From assembly GCF_964656455.1 (NCBI RefSeq), contig NC_135716.1, positions 80,316,484 through 80,380,483 of the forward strand: a stretch of 64,000 nt of DNA, written 5' to 3'. Source of the stretch: Halichoerus grypus (taxonomy: Eukaryota > Chordata > Mammalia > Carnivora > Phocidae). A program made the position numbers and the translations under genes. Position 1 is the first letter of the stretch. Each line of letters opens with the position of its first letter. Shown piece by piece: positions 1 through 11,454 of this stretch. The notes below the pieces were generated by a model. The model had not been told where the DNA came from. It saw nothing but the letters and a program-made list of their open reading frames with translations, and did not search any database.

Positions 1-465
1 TCTAAGTATACTAAATTGAAATGATATTAAGAAAATAAAATACAGCCAACATGTTAATAAAAAAGAAAGGAGCTATCAAAAGCTATATTAATATCTGATA
101 AACTAGACTTCAGAGCAAAGAACATTACCAGTGACAAGTGACAGAGAGGAATAGTACAGAATGATAAAAGGGCCATGCCACCAAGAAGACTTAGCTGTCC
201 CAAATGTGTATGCACCAAAAACAGGGTTGCATCATATGTGAAGCAAAACCCGATAGCACTGAAAACAAGAAGAGCAAACCCACGGTTGTCCTTGAGGACT
301 TCAACACCTCTCTGTGTGCACTTGCTAGAACAACTAGACAGAAAACCACTGAGAATATGGAAGAACTCAGCAACACCATCCACCAACAGGATCAAGTTGA
401 CATATCCAGAGAGACCCTATCTTGGGTCAGAAAACAAAGGCAACACATTTAAAAGAACTGAAATC
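1..465 (+). mobile_element. L1 ORF2 fragment (endonuclease region), decayed
   Basis: Translation resembles the end of the L1 ORF2 endonuclease domain: reading frames include MCMHQKQGCIICEAK and VVLEDFNTSL, comparable to the YAPN...GDFN region. It has many stops. The element continues after the SINE at 466-671 and probably extends past the left window edge. Confidence 0.7.
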
Positions 466-671
466 TGGTGTCTGATTTTGTCTCAGGTCATGAGCTCAGG
501 GTCCTGGGATAGGCCCTGCATTGGACTCTGTGCTCAGCAGAGGAGAGTCTGCTTCTCCCTCTGCCTCTGCCCCTCCCCACACCCAGTGTGCATGCACTCT
601 CTCTCTCCCTCTCTCTCTCTCTCAATCTCTCTCTTCAATGAATAAAATATTCTTAAAAATTTAAAAAATTA
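466..671 (+). mobile_element. CAN SINE, 5' truncated, inserted in L1
   Basis: The body starts inside the tRNA-derived region (tctcaggtcatgagctcagg), then a CT-rich tract and an AATAAA tail. The flanking direct repeat aaaagaactgaaatc (451-465) / aaaaaaactgagatc (672-686) marks the target-site duplication and splits the surrounding L1. Confidence 0.85.
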
Positions 672-1151
672 AAAAAAACTGAGATCATATGGAATGTGTT
701 TGCTGTCCACATTAGAGTGAAACTTGAAATCAAAAATGGAAAAATATCCCCAAACACATGGAAACTAAGCAATGCACTTTCAAACATCCCGTGGGTCAAA
801 GAGGAAGTCTCAGGAGAAATAAACCATACATTGCACTGAATGAAAATGAAAATACCACCTTTAAAAGGCATGGGACCCGGCCACAGCAGCGCTGAGAGGG
901 AACAGACCTCACTAAATCCTTACATTAAAAGAGGGGGCATTTTCAAGTCAGTGATCTAAGCTTCTACCTCCAGAACCTAGAAAAGTAAACACAAAGCAAG
1001 CAGAAGGAAGGAAAATTATAGAAAAACATGGAACAGTGAAATTAGAAGCACAACAACAATAGAGGAAACAATAGAGGAAATCAATGAAATACAAAGCTTT
1101 TTCTTTGAAAGGATCAACAAAACTGACAAATCTCTTTCTCTCTCTCTCTCA

Positions 1152-1206
<55 letters not shown>

Positions 1207-1610
1207 AAGAGGAAGAAGGGAAGAGAGAACACATTACCAATACCAGGAATGAAACAGAGGATGTTATGGATCCTGCAGATATCCAAATGGTAATGAAGGA
1301 GTAAAATGGACAAGTCTGCACACATAAATTTGACAACTTAGATGAAATGGACCAATTCCTTGAAAAGCACAAACTACCAAACTTACCCATTATGAAGTAT
1401 GTAATCTGAATAGCCTTTTAGCTATTCAGGAAATCTAATTTGTAACTAAAAGCAATCCAAAAACATAATCTCTAGGCACAGATTGTTTCCATGGAGAATG
1501 CTACCAAAACTTGAAAGAAGAATTAATACTATTTGTATAAAATCTATTCTAGAAAATAGAAGCACAAAGTTACCCCCAGGCAGAAGGAATAGCAATGTCT
1601 GAGCAAGTGC
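672..1610 (+). mobile_element. L1 ORF2 fragment continued
   Basis: Resumes the L1 of 1-465. Translation recalls the ORF2 region after the endonuclease (KLSNALSNIPWVKEEV-like) and then the segment before the reverse transcriptase (ggttctttgaaaag-like text near 1098, gaatgctaccaaaacttgaaagaag near 1497). It is interrupted by a TC/AC microsatellite at 1131-1206. The 3' limit is approximate. Confidence 0.65.
1131..1206. repeat. (TC)n-(AC)n compound microsatellite
   Basis: TC-rich run to about 1162 followed by uninterrupted AC to about 1200. It sits inside L1 ORF2 sequence. The open frames here on both strands are translations of this repeat. Confidence 0.95.
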
Positions 1611-1911
1611 CAGGTGCCGAGAAGACAAAAGTTCCTTCTGAGTCTCAAGCTTCAGGAAGCACTATGCTAGGCCTTTTGAATAACTGAAAGCAATCTCGGG
1701 GTTTTTTGAGAAAGACAGATAAAGAACAAAATAATTAATACAGAATCTGATAAGCATTCCAAAGTGATAATGGTACTTATGAGGACATGGAACAGGTAGG
1801 GATAAGATCTGAAATAGCAAACACTTTAGATTATAATAATTCTTAAATAATCTTAGTGACAGTTCTTTCAAATATTGCACATCTAGTAATTTGAGCTGTT
1901 AAAAGGTTGGA

Positions 1912-2184
1912 CAATGGGGGCTCCTGGGTGGCTTAGTCGATTAAGCCTCTGACTCTTGTTTGGGCTTAGAGCTCAGGTCATGATCTCAGGGTGGTGAGAT
2001 CGAGCCCCAAGTCAGACCAAGCTGGACCATGGACCTTGCTTTAAGATTCTCTCTCCCTCTCCCGCTAGCTCTCCCCGCCTCACTCATGCGCTCTTTATTT
2101 CTCGAAAGAAAGAAGAAAGAAGAAAGAAGAAAGAAAGAAGAAAGAAAGAAAGAAAGGAAGGAAGGAAGGAAGGAAGGAAGAGAG

Positions 2185-2247
<63 letters not shown>

Positions 2248-2249
2248 GA
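1912..2249 (+). mobile_element. CAN SINE with expanded (GAAA)n/(GGAA)n tail
   Basis: Head ctcctgggtggcttagtcg, body, then a purine-only tail at 2104-2249. The target-site duplication is aaaaggttgga at 1901-1911 and 2250-2260. The A-tail has evolved into a tetranucleotide microsatellite. Confidence 0.9.
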
Positions 2250-2255
2250 AAAAGG
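2104..2255. repeat. Polypurine (GAAA)n/(GGAA)n tract
   Basis: 152 consecutive purines on the + strand; the tail of the SINE at 1912-2249. A long reading frame here encodes only K/E/R repeats and is not a gene. Confidence 0.95.
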
Positions 2256-2260
2256 TTGGA

Positions 2261-3029
2261 TGATGTTAATGAATAATAAAGTCTACATTGTAATGACCAT
2301 ATTGATTTTGCATACTGAAGGACACAGAAACATTGTCTTGAATATACTCTATGTAAATCCCAAGTTCTGCTTGTGTATTAATTTTAAGCAAATAATTCTT
2401 CATGTGATTACAAATTTAAATTGTAAGCCAAACTATGTGAATAGAGAAGTCCGACTTGATGAGGTTTTGCTATAAACAAAGATGATTTTTTGGATCTGTT
2501 TTTAAAAGATGATTCCTTGCTACCAAGTGAGGTCAAGTCTAAAACATAATATAAAATGTGATGAAGCATACGAAGGAAATACGTGTGCTCATATGCCCTA
2601 AAGTGCACAAATATATGTTTATTTCTCAGATACACTGATTCCATTCTTCACCTTTAGCTTTCTTTGCAGAAAGAGGTCTGCTTTATAATGTGCATAATAA
2701 TATAAACAATCTGCCCCTGAGCCAAGAAATCAAAGCATTCTACAGAGCAAATTCAGAACAGGACCTGGTGCTCAAACCACAGCATATCCAGGTCTGCTGA
2801 AAACACTCAACAAAGAGGAGTGTGGAAATAGAACATTCTCTTTACCCAGAAAGCAGCATCCACATCCATCTTCCAAGGGAAATAGCTTTCCAGGGACTGT
2901 AGGCTGATAAGAAATGGCAACTGATAAATGAAGCACTAGCGTCAAAGGACAAATGGCCCCCGAAGGATGGGAAAACCAGTTAAATTTTGACAGGAGTTAT
3001 GCAGGCGAATGCATGCCTGCCAAAAACAT
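2261..3029. other. Intergenic, nothing recognised
   Basis: AT-rich single-copy-looking sequence; reading frames are short and lack coding character. Confidence 0.6.
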
Positions 3030-3093
3030 CACACACACATGTGCACGCGCATACACACACATGCACGTGCATACACGCACATGCACATACGTG
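3030..3093. repeat. Alternating purine-pyrimidine tract (CA/CG/TG)
   Basis: 64 bases of strict alternation including acacacac, gtgcacgcgc and atgcacgtgc. A degenerate AC microsatellite with Z-DNA potential. Confidence 0.85.
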
Positions 3094-3169
3094 AAGCATA
3101 TAAACAATCAGTCCATTTGGAAAGGACACTGAACCCTCTGAAATGGGACTCCATCCTTTGTCTTGCAAA

Positions 3170-3335
3170 ATAAGCAACTTATTTAACGGCTCTGAGCCTC
3201 AGTTTCCTTAAGTGTAGAACAGAGAAAATAATATTGCCTACTCCATACGGTTCGCATGAGGTTAGATGCTTTAATACATATAAAATGTTAAGAACAATGT
3301 CTAGCATATAGTAAGGACTCAATAACTTAAACTAA
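3170..3335 (+). mobile_element. MIR SINE fragment
   Basis: MIR-like core and 3' part: ctgagcctcagtttcctta near 3191, then a decayed version of the shared 3' end (tctagcatatagtaaggactcaataa). Confidence 0.75.
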
Positions 3336-4050
3336 TTCTTAAAAACAAGACGTAGATTTTTCATTGCAATTTTTCTGGTGCCCATCCTCTACCTCCAACT
3401 TTTTACCTGTTAAAACAAGAGTCCCTGATTATAAATACTAGTATATTCCAACTAACCAAGCTTAAAATTTGTTCTTAGGACAAATCTTTATCCTTAACCA
3501 ACTTGTCCAGTCACCTTGGCTGTGTTTTCAGATGCTTGCTCAACACTAACATTTCCAACTTAAGGGAAAGAAGAGGGGGAAACCCTCCCTTCCTGCTGGG
3601 CTCTTTGTCCCCTCTCCCCCCAGGCATAAATATCTGGGCACCAGCAGAAATGAGGAAACCCAGTCCTGGCAGTTCCGGAGGCCAGCGGGCCTCCTGCCTC
3701 CTGCAGGCTCTGGGATGGTGTCCCGCCACCCTCCCCGCCTTCAGGAGCAATGCATCTTAGGCATGAGGTGAATGGCTAACAGCTCCAAGTCTCCTCTTGG
3801 AAAAGCACCAGCTATTTTTGAAACAAAGTACTTCCTCAAGACCAAGAAAGTCCATATTAGTAAAAACACTGGGGAGCTGCCTCTCTAGCTCTTCCTCTAG
3901 AATCTCTCTGTGGTTATTTTAAGTAGTTCCTTTCTCCTCAACCAAAAGTGAGGAAGCAGGGAGTATTCCCAGGGTGAAACCTCTGACTTCACATCTCCTA
4001 GTAGCTCTGGGCCATGGCCAGGATCTCAGTGGCTGAAGAGGGTCACAGGA
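3336..4050. other. Intergenic, nothing recognised
   Basis: The GC-richer stretch 3560-3760 has overlapping open frames on both strands but no start context, splice pattern or recognisable protein. Confidence 0.55.
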
Positions 4051-4054
4051 AAAG

Positions 4055-4215
4055 GCTCAGTCTGAAAGGCATGGGTAGAAACCCCAGCTCTGGCACTTGT
4101 GCCATCTTGGTAAGGTCACTTAACCTCTCTGGGGATGGGTGTCCTGCAGCGCCTCTCTGAATTAAGTGATACATGGACTCCACCCAGTGCCAGTAAGCCC
4201 TAAATATGGGTTCTA
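4055..4215 (+). mobile_element. MIR SINE fragment
   Basis: Contains gccatcttggtaaggtcacttaacctctct, the MIR core (shown here over 4102-4131), with a decayed 3' end near 4190. Confidence 0.75.
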
Positions 4216-4324
4216 TATTTAGTCGTAGTAATCGTATTCTGCCTTGCTACTAGTTAGTTACATAATACTCACCCAGGCAATCTATTTCCAATAATTTTTG
4301 AAGATTTTCTAATATAGCTGGCCA

Positions 4325-4925
4325 AAACCTGAAGAAGTATATCTTAACAAAGTCACTAGAACCTACAAGATCCACATGATTGTGCCTCAGTACTTCTAAC
4401 CTTGTCATCCTCATTTATTCTCCAAGTGGACAGTGTATGAAGATGCGAATCCAGCGATTCCTCCCACCTTACCAAAATGATCCTTGCAGTGTGACTAGGC
4501 CACTCCTCCCAATAAGAGGCGCAACTTACATCTCCACCCCTTAGTCTATGTTGGGCTGTGACTTGTTTGGACACCCAAAGTGGCAAACAGAGTTGGGGGC
4601 TTTGGAGGCATGCTCTCAGGGTGCTGGCAGCACCCATGTTAGCTCTTTTTGCCGTTAGCGATGTCTACATGAAGTCTGAGCTAGCTTCCCCAAAGGTGTG
4701 ACATCACCTGGCCACAGAGACCCAGCCAACAGCCAGCATCAGTACCAGAGCACCAATCCCACTTCAGATCATCCCACTCCTGTTGAGCCATCACTTCCAT
4801 GAGACCAGATGAGCTGAGCCCAGGTTGCCAACCCACAGAATTGAGAGCCAATAAGCAATTGTGGTTTTCAGCCACTAGGATTTGGGGTCACTTGTTCCGT
4901 AGAAACAAACAGCTGATACAACTCT
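4325..4925 (+). mobile_element. MLT/MaLR-type solo LTR, old
   Basis: The 3' part reads agaattgagagccaataagc ... ttcagccactaggatttggggtcacttgttc, a pattern I associate with MLT1-type LTRs of the MaLR group. Subfamily not resolved. Open frames inside are incidental. Confidence 0.5.
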
Positions 4926-4954
4926 GCCTTGGGCACAGTGGCCCCGCAGATTCA

Positions 4955-5305
4955 CAAGCATGCCAGGCTTTGTTCTAACTCAGGGCCTTTGCATTGGCTG
5001 CTCCCTCCTTCTGGGGTGCTTTCCCCCAACGAGTCTTCTGTGTTGCTAGCTCTCTCTTGTTCTTCAGTGGTCTACTCAGGTATCTTTCCCCGTGAGACTT
5101 CCCCTGACTCCCTGTCCAGAATTGCAATCCTTTCCCCTGACACCTTTGTCTTCCTTCCTGGCCCCCATGACCCCTGTGGCACTTACCCTATCTAACACAG
5201 CAGCACAAATTTAACTACTTGCGTTATTTACTCTGTCTCCTGCAGTAGAATGGGAGCCCCATGAGGGCAGTTCTCATTGGTTTGGTCCTAGAACACTATG
5301 TAGTA
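4955..5305 (+). mobile_element. L2 LINE 3' end fragment
   Basis: L2-like text: a gcctttgcattggctgctccc start, gacttcccctgactccct, then agaatgggagccccatgagggcag at 5249-5272. This is the standard L2 3' region in sense orientation. Confidence 0.75.
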
Positions 5306-5745
5306 GGGTGAGCTATGTTAGCTTGGCCATGCTTGCTTGCTGTAACAAAAGGATCCAACAACAATCTAGTGGCTTAAAACAGATAAGTAATGATTTCTCT
5401 CAGATCCGAGGTGAGCTTTCCAGGCTGGCAGGTGGCTGTGTTCCACAAGACCCTTCAGGGACTTGGGTTCCTCCACCTGAATGCTCTACCACATCCCCTG
5501 CATAGTTCAGGTTGGGTGGTAGAAATCCTCTCTGTCCCAACTCATGGGAAGCAAAAAGTGAACCTGCTTGGATATCTTAAGTCACAGACCCCAAGGCGGT
5601 ACAAATCTTGTCTGCTCACAAGGTCATTCTTGTCACATGAAAGGCTGAGGCCAGGGTCTGTCTGGACAGGCTTGTACCTCGCTACAAGCCCATTAACATG
5701 GGGAAGTAAGGAAGAAACTTAGTACTAGCAATAGGTTTGGCCACC
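5306..5745 (-). mobile_element. Old LTR-like interspersed repeat (family unresolved)
   Basis: Begins gcttgctgtaacaaaaggatcc ... gtggcttaaaacag, an antisense MaLR/MLT-like LTR end. The interior is too diverged to name. The reading frames at 5308-5722 come from this repeat. Confidence 0.4.
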
Positions 5746-5951
5746 ATTCGATCAGAAGTAGACAGTTTTCCCAGGAATTGTTCTTAAGAAATTGTACCAA
5801 AATAAAGTTGAAATCAAAAGTTCAAAAGAAGAGATAAATTGCATGCATGTGCCACTTTTTCTGAGGCTCCTCAGGCTTAGCTGAGAGACATAATAGATTA
5901 GCTGGTGGGATCCACAGCCATACACTGAAAACCAGCTGAAAGTCAGCAGAC

Positions 5952-6012
5952 AGAAAACAAGCATCCTAAAAAAAAAAAAAGAAAAGAAAAAAAAAAGAAA
6001 ACAAGCATCCTA
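5952..6012 (+). mobile_element. Body-less A-rich insertion with 17-bp direct repeats
   Basis: The 17-mer agaaaacaagcatccta occurs at 5952-5968 and again at 5996-6012. Between them is a 27-nt stretch of A with two G (5969-5995). This looks like a LINE-style target-site duplication around a poly(A) tail with no element body. Confidence 0.7.
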
Positions 6013-6054
6013 TCTCACACTGGGCATGAAAGCAGCATGACAGAGAAAGCTATG

Positions 6055-6290
6055 ATGCTGGGGAGCGTGCAGTGGATGCGGAGCCACCATTCCTGGTTCA
6101 TATCCAACCTTGCCTTTAATCGACTGGTCTGTGCACTAATCAATGCACTGTTCTGATATTGGCTTCTTCCCCTAGAAAATCAGGAAATGCTTTCTGAGGG
6201 TACTGTTGAGGATGAAATTAAATAATGAATATGAAAGCAGGCTACAGACTAGAGGGCCTTAGAAATACTGCATATGACCTGGACCAGACG
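6055..6290 (+). mobile_element. MIR SINE, diverged
   Basis: Layout follows MIR (agtggatgcggagccacc..., cttcccctagaaaatcagg, gaggatgaaattaaataatg), but it is old and the edges are approximate. Confidence 0.5.
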
Positions 6291-6900
6291 AAGCAACCAG
6301 CTTGGGGCAAGTTTTGTCTTTGGGAAAACTGCACTTCTCTGAATCAGCAAATTCTCTCCTGATATGGCAGGCGTACTTCTTGCTACTTGGTGGTAAGGAG
6401 AAATATAAATGCAGGGCATTTCATGACTACCTTAAAGGTAAAATTTGCATTATTTTTCAGAGTATTTTTTTTCTAATGCTTTTCTAAATGCAAGCACAGA
6501 CACTCCATTTAAGGGGAGATGCACTCACACAGGCCAGGCATACTTAGAAGTCTGTGAGCCTCAGAGGAAAAAGGAACAGGGAATACATGCAAGCCGTTTT
6601 GTTCAAAAGATGGCCCAACACACCAGAGGTGACACAGGAAGGGGGCATACCAGCCATGTTCAACTCATTGTCTATATTGAACTGAACTCCACAATCCTGT
6701 TGTAAAAAAGAAATGTTGAAGGCCTTCCCAGAGTCAGCTAGAGTGGAGCCTCCCTTTGTAGAAGGTTAGATTGCCTTTTGAGGTCCTCATTAAACGATTA
6801 TTTTTCAGCAACTGTTAAGAGAATAATCCCAAAATACATTTATTTACATGAAATACAATTCTACTACTAAAGCTGGCATTTTTAAAGCAAAGCCTTATAG
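6291..6900. other. Intergenic, nothing recognised
   Basis: Short frames on the + strand at 6302-6705 have no homology I recognise. Confidence 0.55.
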
Positions 6901-6911
6901 AAGATCTTATG

Positions 6912-7412
6912 ATCTCACTGATATGAGGAATTCTTAAACTCAGGAAACAAACTGAGGGTTGCTGGAGTGGGGGCGGTTGGGAAGGATGGGGTTGGCTGGG
7001 TGATAGACACTGGGGAGGGTATGTGCTATGGTGAGCGCTGTGAATTGTGTAAGACTGTTGAATCACAGACCTGTACCTCTGAAATAAATAATACATTATA
7101 GGTTAAAAAAAAAAAGAAGATAGTAGGAAGGGAAAAATGAAGGGGGGGAATCGGAGGGGGAGACGAACCATGAGAGACTATGGACTCTGGAAAACAAACT
7201 GAGAATTCTAGAGGGGAGGGGAGTGGGGGGATGGGTTAGCCTGCTGATGGGTATTAAAGAGGGCATGTTCTGTATGGAGCACTGGGGGTTATACACAAAC
7301 AATGAATCATGGAACACTACATCAAAAACTAATGATGTAAAGTATGGTGATTAACATAATAAAATAAAATAAAATAAAATAAATTGCAATTTAACAACAA
7401 CAACAACAATAA
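6912..7412 (+). mobile_element. Two nested carnivore L1 3' ends
   Basis: The first 3' UTR (6912-7110) ends ctgaaataaataatacattataggtt plus A-tail (7076-7114). A second (7115-7382) runs to atcaaaaactaatgatgtaa ... acataataaaataaaat. One 11-bp duplication, aagatcttatg at 6901-6911 and 7413-7423, encloses both, so the second probably inserted into the tail of the first. Confidence 0.8.
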
Positions 7413-7777
7413 AAGATCTTATGCAAAGCCCAACGAACGGAATGGGAGTACTTTTAACTGTGTACTGCTGTCCCTGAAATCATAAAGAGCTTTTATAAGT
7501 CAGTTATTCTTTGTGTTGCATTTGTTCATTATCCAGAGCTTTGTTAGTAAAAGGGAAACATTGAAATGAACCACTTTTTAATCCAAATAAGAATGACTTC
7601 TTTATCTAGCTCCTAGTTCTATAGATATATACGCACACAATTATAAAGTAAGTTTTAGTATGAGTACAGTAGACATCAACAATTCAAACAAAAGACTTTG
7701 TATCAGAGGCATTTAAAAACTCGAAATCCAGAACAAGAAGAAACACTTTAGAATTTAATTACAAAAAAAGTCTTTAC

Positions 7778-7896
7778 TTATGATGAGCACAGGGGATTGT
7801 ATGTAAGTGATGAATCACTGAATTCTACTCCAGAAGCCAATATTGCACTGTATGTTAACCACCTAAAATTTGAATTTAAAAAATAATAATAATTTT
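7778..7896 (+). mobile_element. Very short L1 3' end copy (about 119 bp)
   Basis: tgatgagcacaggggattgt ... tgatgaatcactgaattctactcc ... tgtatgttaacc, A-rich tail. Flanked by aaaaaaagtctttac (7763-7777) and a copy with one mismatch ending at 7911, a probable target-site duplication. Confidence 0.8.
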
Positions 7897-7911
7897 TAAA
7901 AAAGGCTTTAC

Positions 7912-10384
7912 AACACTGGTCCAGTTTTCGTTTAAATGCAAGGTTCTCTGACCACTAAAAACTGACAATGTTTAAGTTCTTAGATTGAATTTGAAATTAC
8001 AGGAAATTACAGGATTCCCAATGAATTTGCTGCAGCACGAGCCAATCCCAGAGACCCTCTTAGACCCTAAATTGAATCATTGTCCTCCCACTGAGATCTA
8101 CTGGTCTCCTCTAATTCCCCAAGTCCTATAACTGGGGTCCTATAACACTCGCTAAGCCTACCAACACCCACATTCCCAGCCACAACAGCCAGCTTCTCAA
8201 ACGCATCATTGCTACCTGCAGAAAACCATTCAGTTAATGCTGTGGTGATTATAAAACAATGCTTAGCCAGTAATTTGGCCTTTCTCTCCTAAATCATCCA
8301 CAGCAGTTGTCTTGTTAACCATGTCTTCTAAAAGCAGTGTTAGTCACACTTTGTTTCATCGATTTCCAGGTCTGAATTGAATGGTTCTGCTCCAGGGGAG
8401 TCCAAAAGATGCTCATCATAACTGTGAAGTTTCACTGACACAGAGTCAGTTGATACAGTTTCCCACATGCTGGATACTTTGGGGAAAAGCAGCAAAAACA
8501 ACATCAGCCTTTGTACCTTGACCTCTTGCCTACTGTGACTCTTGAACAGTCATGTGTATGCAATCAAAGCTTGAATAAGAGACTCTTAGATTTGCCAAAG
8601 GAAAAATTTGACATCAGTCAGGAACTGATTTCACCAGGGATGAATGAAGAAGAAAAATGTACTTTATTCCTCCTAAATTCTCCCTTAAACAAAGTAAGGT
8701 CAAATGTGTAAAGCTGATATTTTATTAAAGAATCTCTCAGCTCTAACTCTGGAAGTGTAGCTAAACTGTGTTTATGGCTGAAAGAAAACAGAAGACCAGC
8801 AATGCTATTCCTCTTACTTGTCGAACTCAGTGTGAAGTGTAAAAGAGAAAGTGAAGGTCTAGCTGATCTTAAGGCCCACTTGCCACCGAGGCATGAGGAA
8901 TAGATGACAAACAGCCAGAAAATTGTAGGAAACTAATCATCTACAAATTCAAACCAAACTTTGACATGTCAAATGATGTCATTATAACTAAAGCTCTCTT
9001 TGGAACATTTTATTGTTTAACATGCTATCTCTTTAGCACAGGACATGATATCACTTAACAGAATACAATACAGTTCAAGGTAGACAGATGCTCAAAGACA
9101 ATAGAAATGAAAAAAAAAAAATGGAAAACTAATTTCCAAAGTTTCAAGGACATCATTGAAAAGTATGCTTGAATATAAGCTAAAAAACTAAAGGGAATTT
9201 GATGTGCTTTTTGGAAACATTATTAAGATTACTCTTCTTGTGAGGGAGAAAACACTTCTTCCCTAAGACAGGAAGGAAGGGTAGGTGGAATTTCTCAGGG
9301 TAGGAGGAAAAGAGGTAACAATTTAGAAGCTTCTCATAGGATGCCCTCAACTCTCTGTTTGAAATAGGAAACAATGATACATGCACAGTGTTGTGATACC
9401 TACAGAGTGTCGTGAACAAAGAAATGCAGCAAAAGAGCTCACAAATTATCAAAAAGAATTCCCCAGGATGAGTTGTTAAATTAGAATTGGTTTTGTTGTA
9501 GTTGTTGTTGTCATGAAGTATATCCTAAGGCATGTTCTCAAAATAATGCATTCTCCTGATTGTAGAATAGTCATGTGAGTATCCTAAAACAGGTATTCTG
9601 AGAAAGTAGGGGAGGTGATTGTGGCCCCTTCAGTTATTTATTTCCTTTCACAATGTCATGGGTATTGCAGTTCACATGTGCCTAGTTAAGCAGATTCATG
9701 GATTAAATTATTTGGTTTTACTAAACTAGTCCTGCAAAAAAGGGCAAGTTAGGTTAAAATCATTCCTTCATGGAAGCCCTGTGTTGAGGGCACTAGGGTA
9801 ATGAGGAAGGCACACCTGAAACAAGGGAAAGTCAGAGCTGTTCCTGCCCCTTTCCAGTCAACAATATGATGAAGCACAGCCTGCAGTGATCTAGTCAGAT
9901 CTGCAAAAAGCTGGCCAAAAAAAAAAAAAAAAAATTGTTAATTAGAAAGCTATTTGGATTATGAGATTACAAATGACTCATTGGAAAGCAAACTTGAAAC
10001 TAATGATAGCATGATAAGATAATTAGAAATAAATATGTAAAATATGGAGAAAATATTTATAGTTTTTAAAAGATATTTAAAGCTGTGAATATTCAACATA
10101 GTCCTTTACAAAATTTTAATGAACTTAGTGAGAAATATTTGTAAGTCTTGCTTGGTCTCTTGCTTAACAGTGAAAGAAAAAAAAAAGCCAAATATATTTG
10201 GGAAACACTTGTTCTTCTTTCTGCTGTAAAATATGCTGAAGTAATACATGGAAAAAAATAGGTCAACAACATAAAAAATCTTCAGCAAAATTACTAGAAG
10301 ATGTTTATAAAATAGTTATGTTTATTTAAAACATTAAGAGAGAGTGAATCCTTTTACTGAGTTGGGAAATTTGTTATACCATTT
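7912..10384. other. Intergenic, nothing recognised
   Basis: AT-rich; homopolymer A runs near 9108 and 9918. Frames at 8511-8711 (+) and 9180-9452 (-) are short and not recognised. No RNA gene seen. Confidence 0.5.
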
Positions 10385-10700
10385 TGCTATATAGATTTAT
10401 ATTAGTCAGTATAGGTGATCTGTAGCCTACAGCTCCAAACATTGTGGATCAATGGGGATTGATTTCTTATTCATTCAATGTCCACCAAAGGTTTTCTTGA
10501 CAGGACACTCTGTCTGTCCTTCAAGGATTAACTGTGGAGACCCAGACTGCTAACATCATGTGCTCCCCACCATATGGTGAGTTCCCTTTGTTTCCAGCTG
10601 CACAGACAGGAGCCAAGCACATCAAGAGAGATGTTGTGTGGCCAGGCCTGAATGCATCTCCTCTCAATTCTATTTTCCATTAACTAGGACCCAGCTATAT
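10385..10700 (-). mobile_element. Old LTR-like interspersed repeat
   Basis: Same general type as the repeat at 16175-16700 (a ttgatttcttattcattcaa start, then a GC-richer body with cacatggtgag-like text near 10571). Family unresolved. Confidence 0.35.
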
Positions 10701-11440
10701 TGTCCCACCTTGATGCAAAGGAGCTGAGAAGTTAAGTTTACCCATGTGACTAGTAGGAATATTAAAGGTGTGTTTCAAATGGTTATGATATACTTCTAAA
10801 ATGTCTAAGATTATGTATTTGGCCAATTCTGCTTCCAGAAGGAAATTTAGTGAGCTTCTAAAAAACAAATATGCCACAGAACATATATTCTAACACAAAA
10901 GGCAGTAGTAAATAAAAAATATATATTTTATTGGAAAACTGTGAAACTTTGACCAGAATGAAAAAAAAAAAAAAAACCACAAAACAAAAACCACCGAGTA
11001 GGGCTATAGAGATGGCACCAGACATAAAATGAATCTATTGCATAATTCATAGGCAAAGTACTTCAGTCAGGAAGTCAGATTCGAAGTGAACAAAATCAGC
11101 AATGTAGTCAATTCTATTTAAAAAAAAACGGAGCTTTAAAATATTATGAAATGCTGACAATAATTCACAATGAGAGAGAGAGAGAGTGGTTACAAATCCT
11201 TTTGTGCCACACTGATGTTTACTGATCAGAGTATGACAGTGTAGAGAAAAACTGTCAAATTTCAGAATGAGTTGTGAATCATTTATTTTCCTAAAAGACA
11301 AGCATTCCAGATTTGTTGTTTTCTGTGACATGTGGCTCTCACCTAATAGACACTTGTGCCATTTCCAGCAGTGGTGGATGAGCAATAAAAAATTCAACAA
11401 CCCATTGATTATAAAAACTCTCAAGAAATTTGGAATGGAA
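10701..11440. other. Intergenic, nothing recognised
   Basis: AT-rich. The 125-residue minus-strand frame at 11047-11424 has no recognisable domain and normal intergenic composition. Confidence 0.5.
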
Positions 11441-11454
11441 GAAAACTTCCTAAT

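Noticed and set aside
2029..2475. 148-residue open frame rich in K/E/R
   Set aside because: Translation of a CAN SINE and its (GAAA)n tail.
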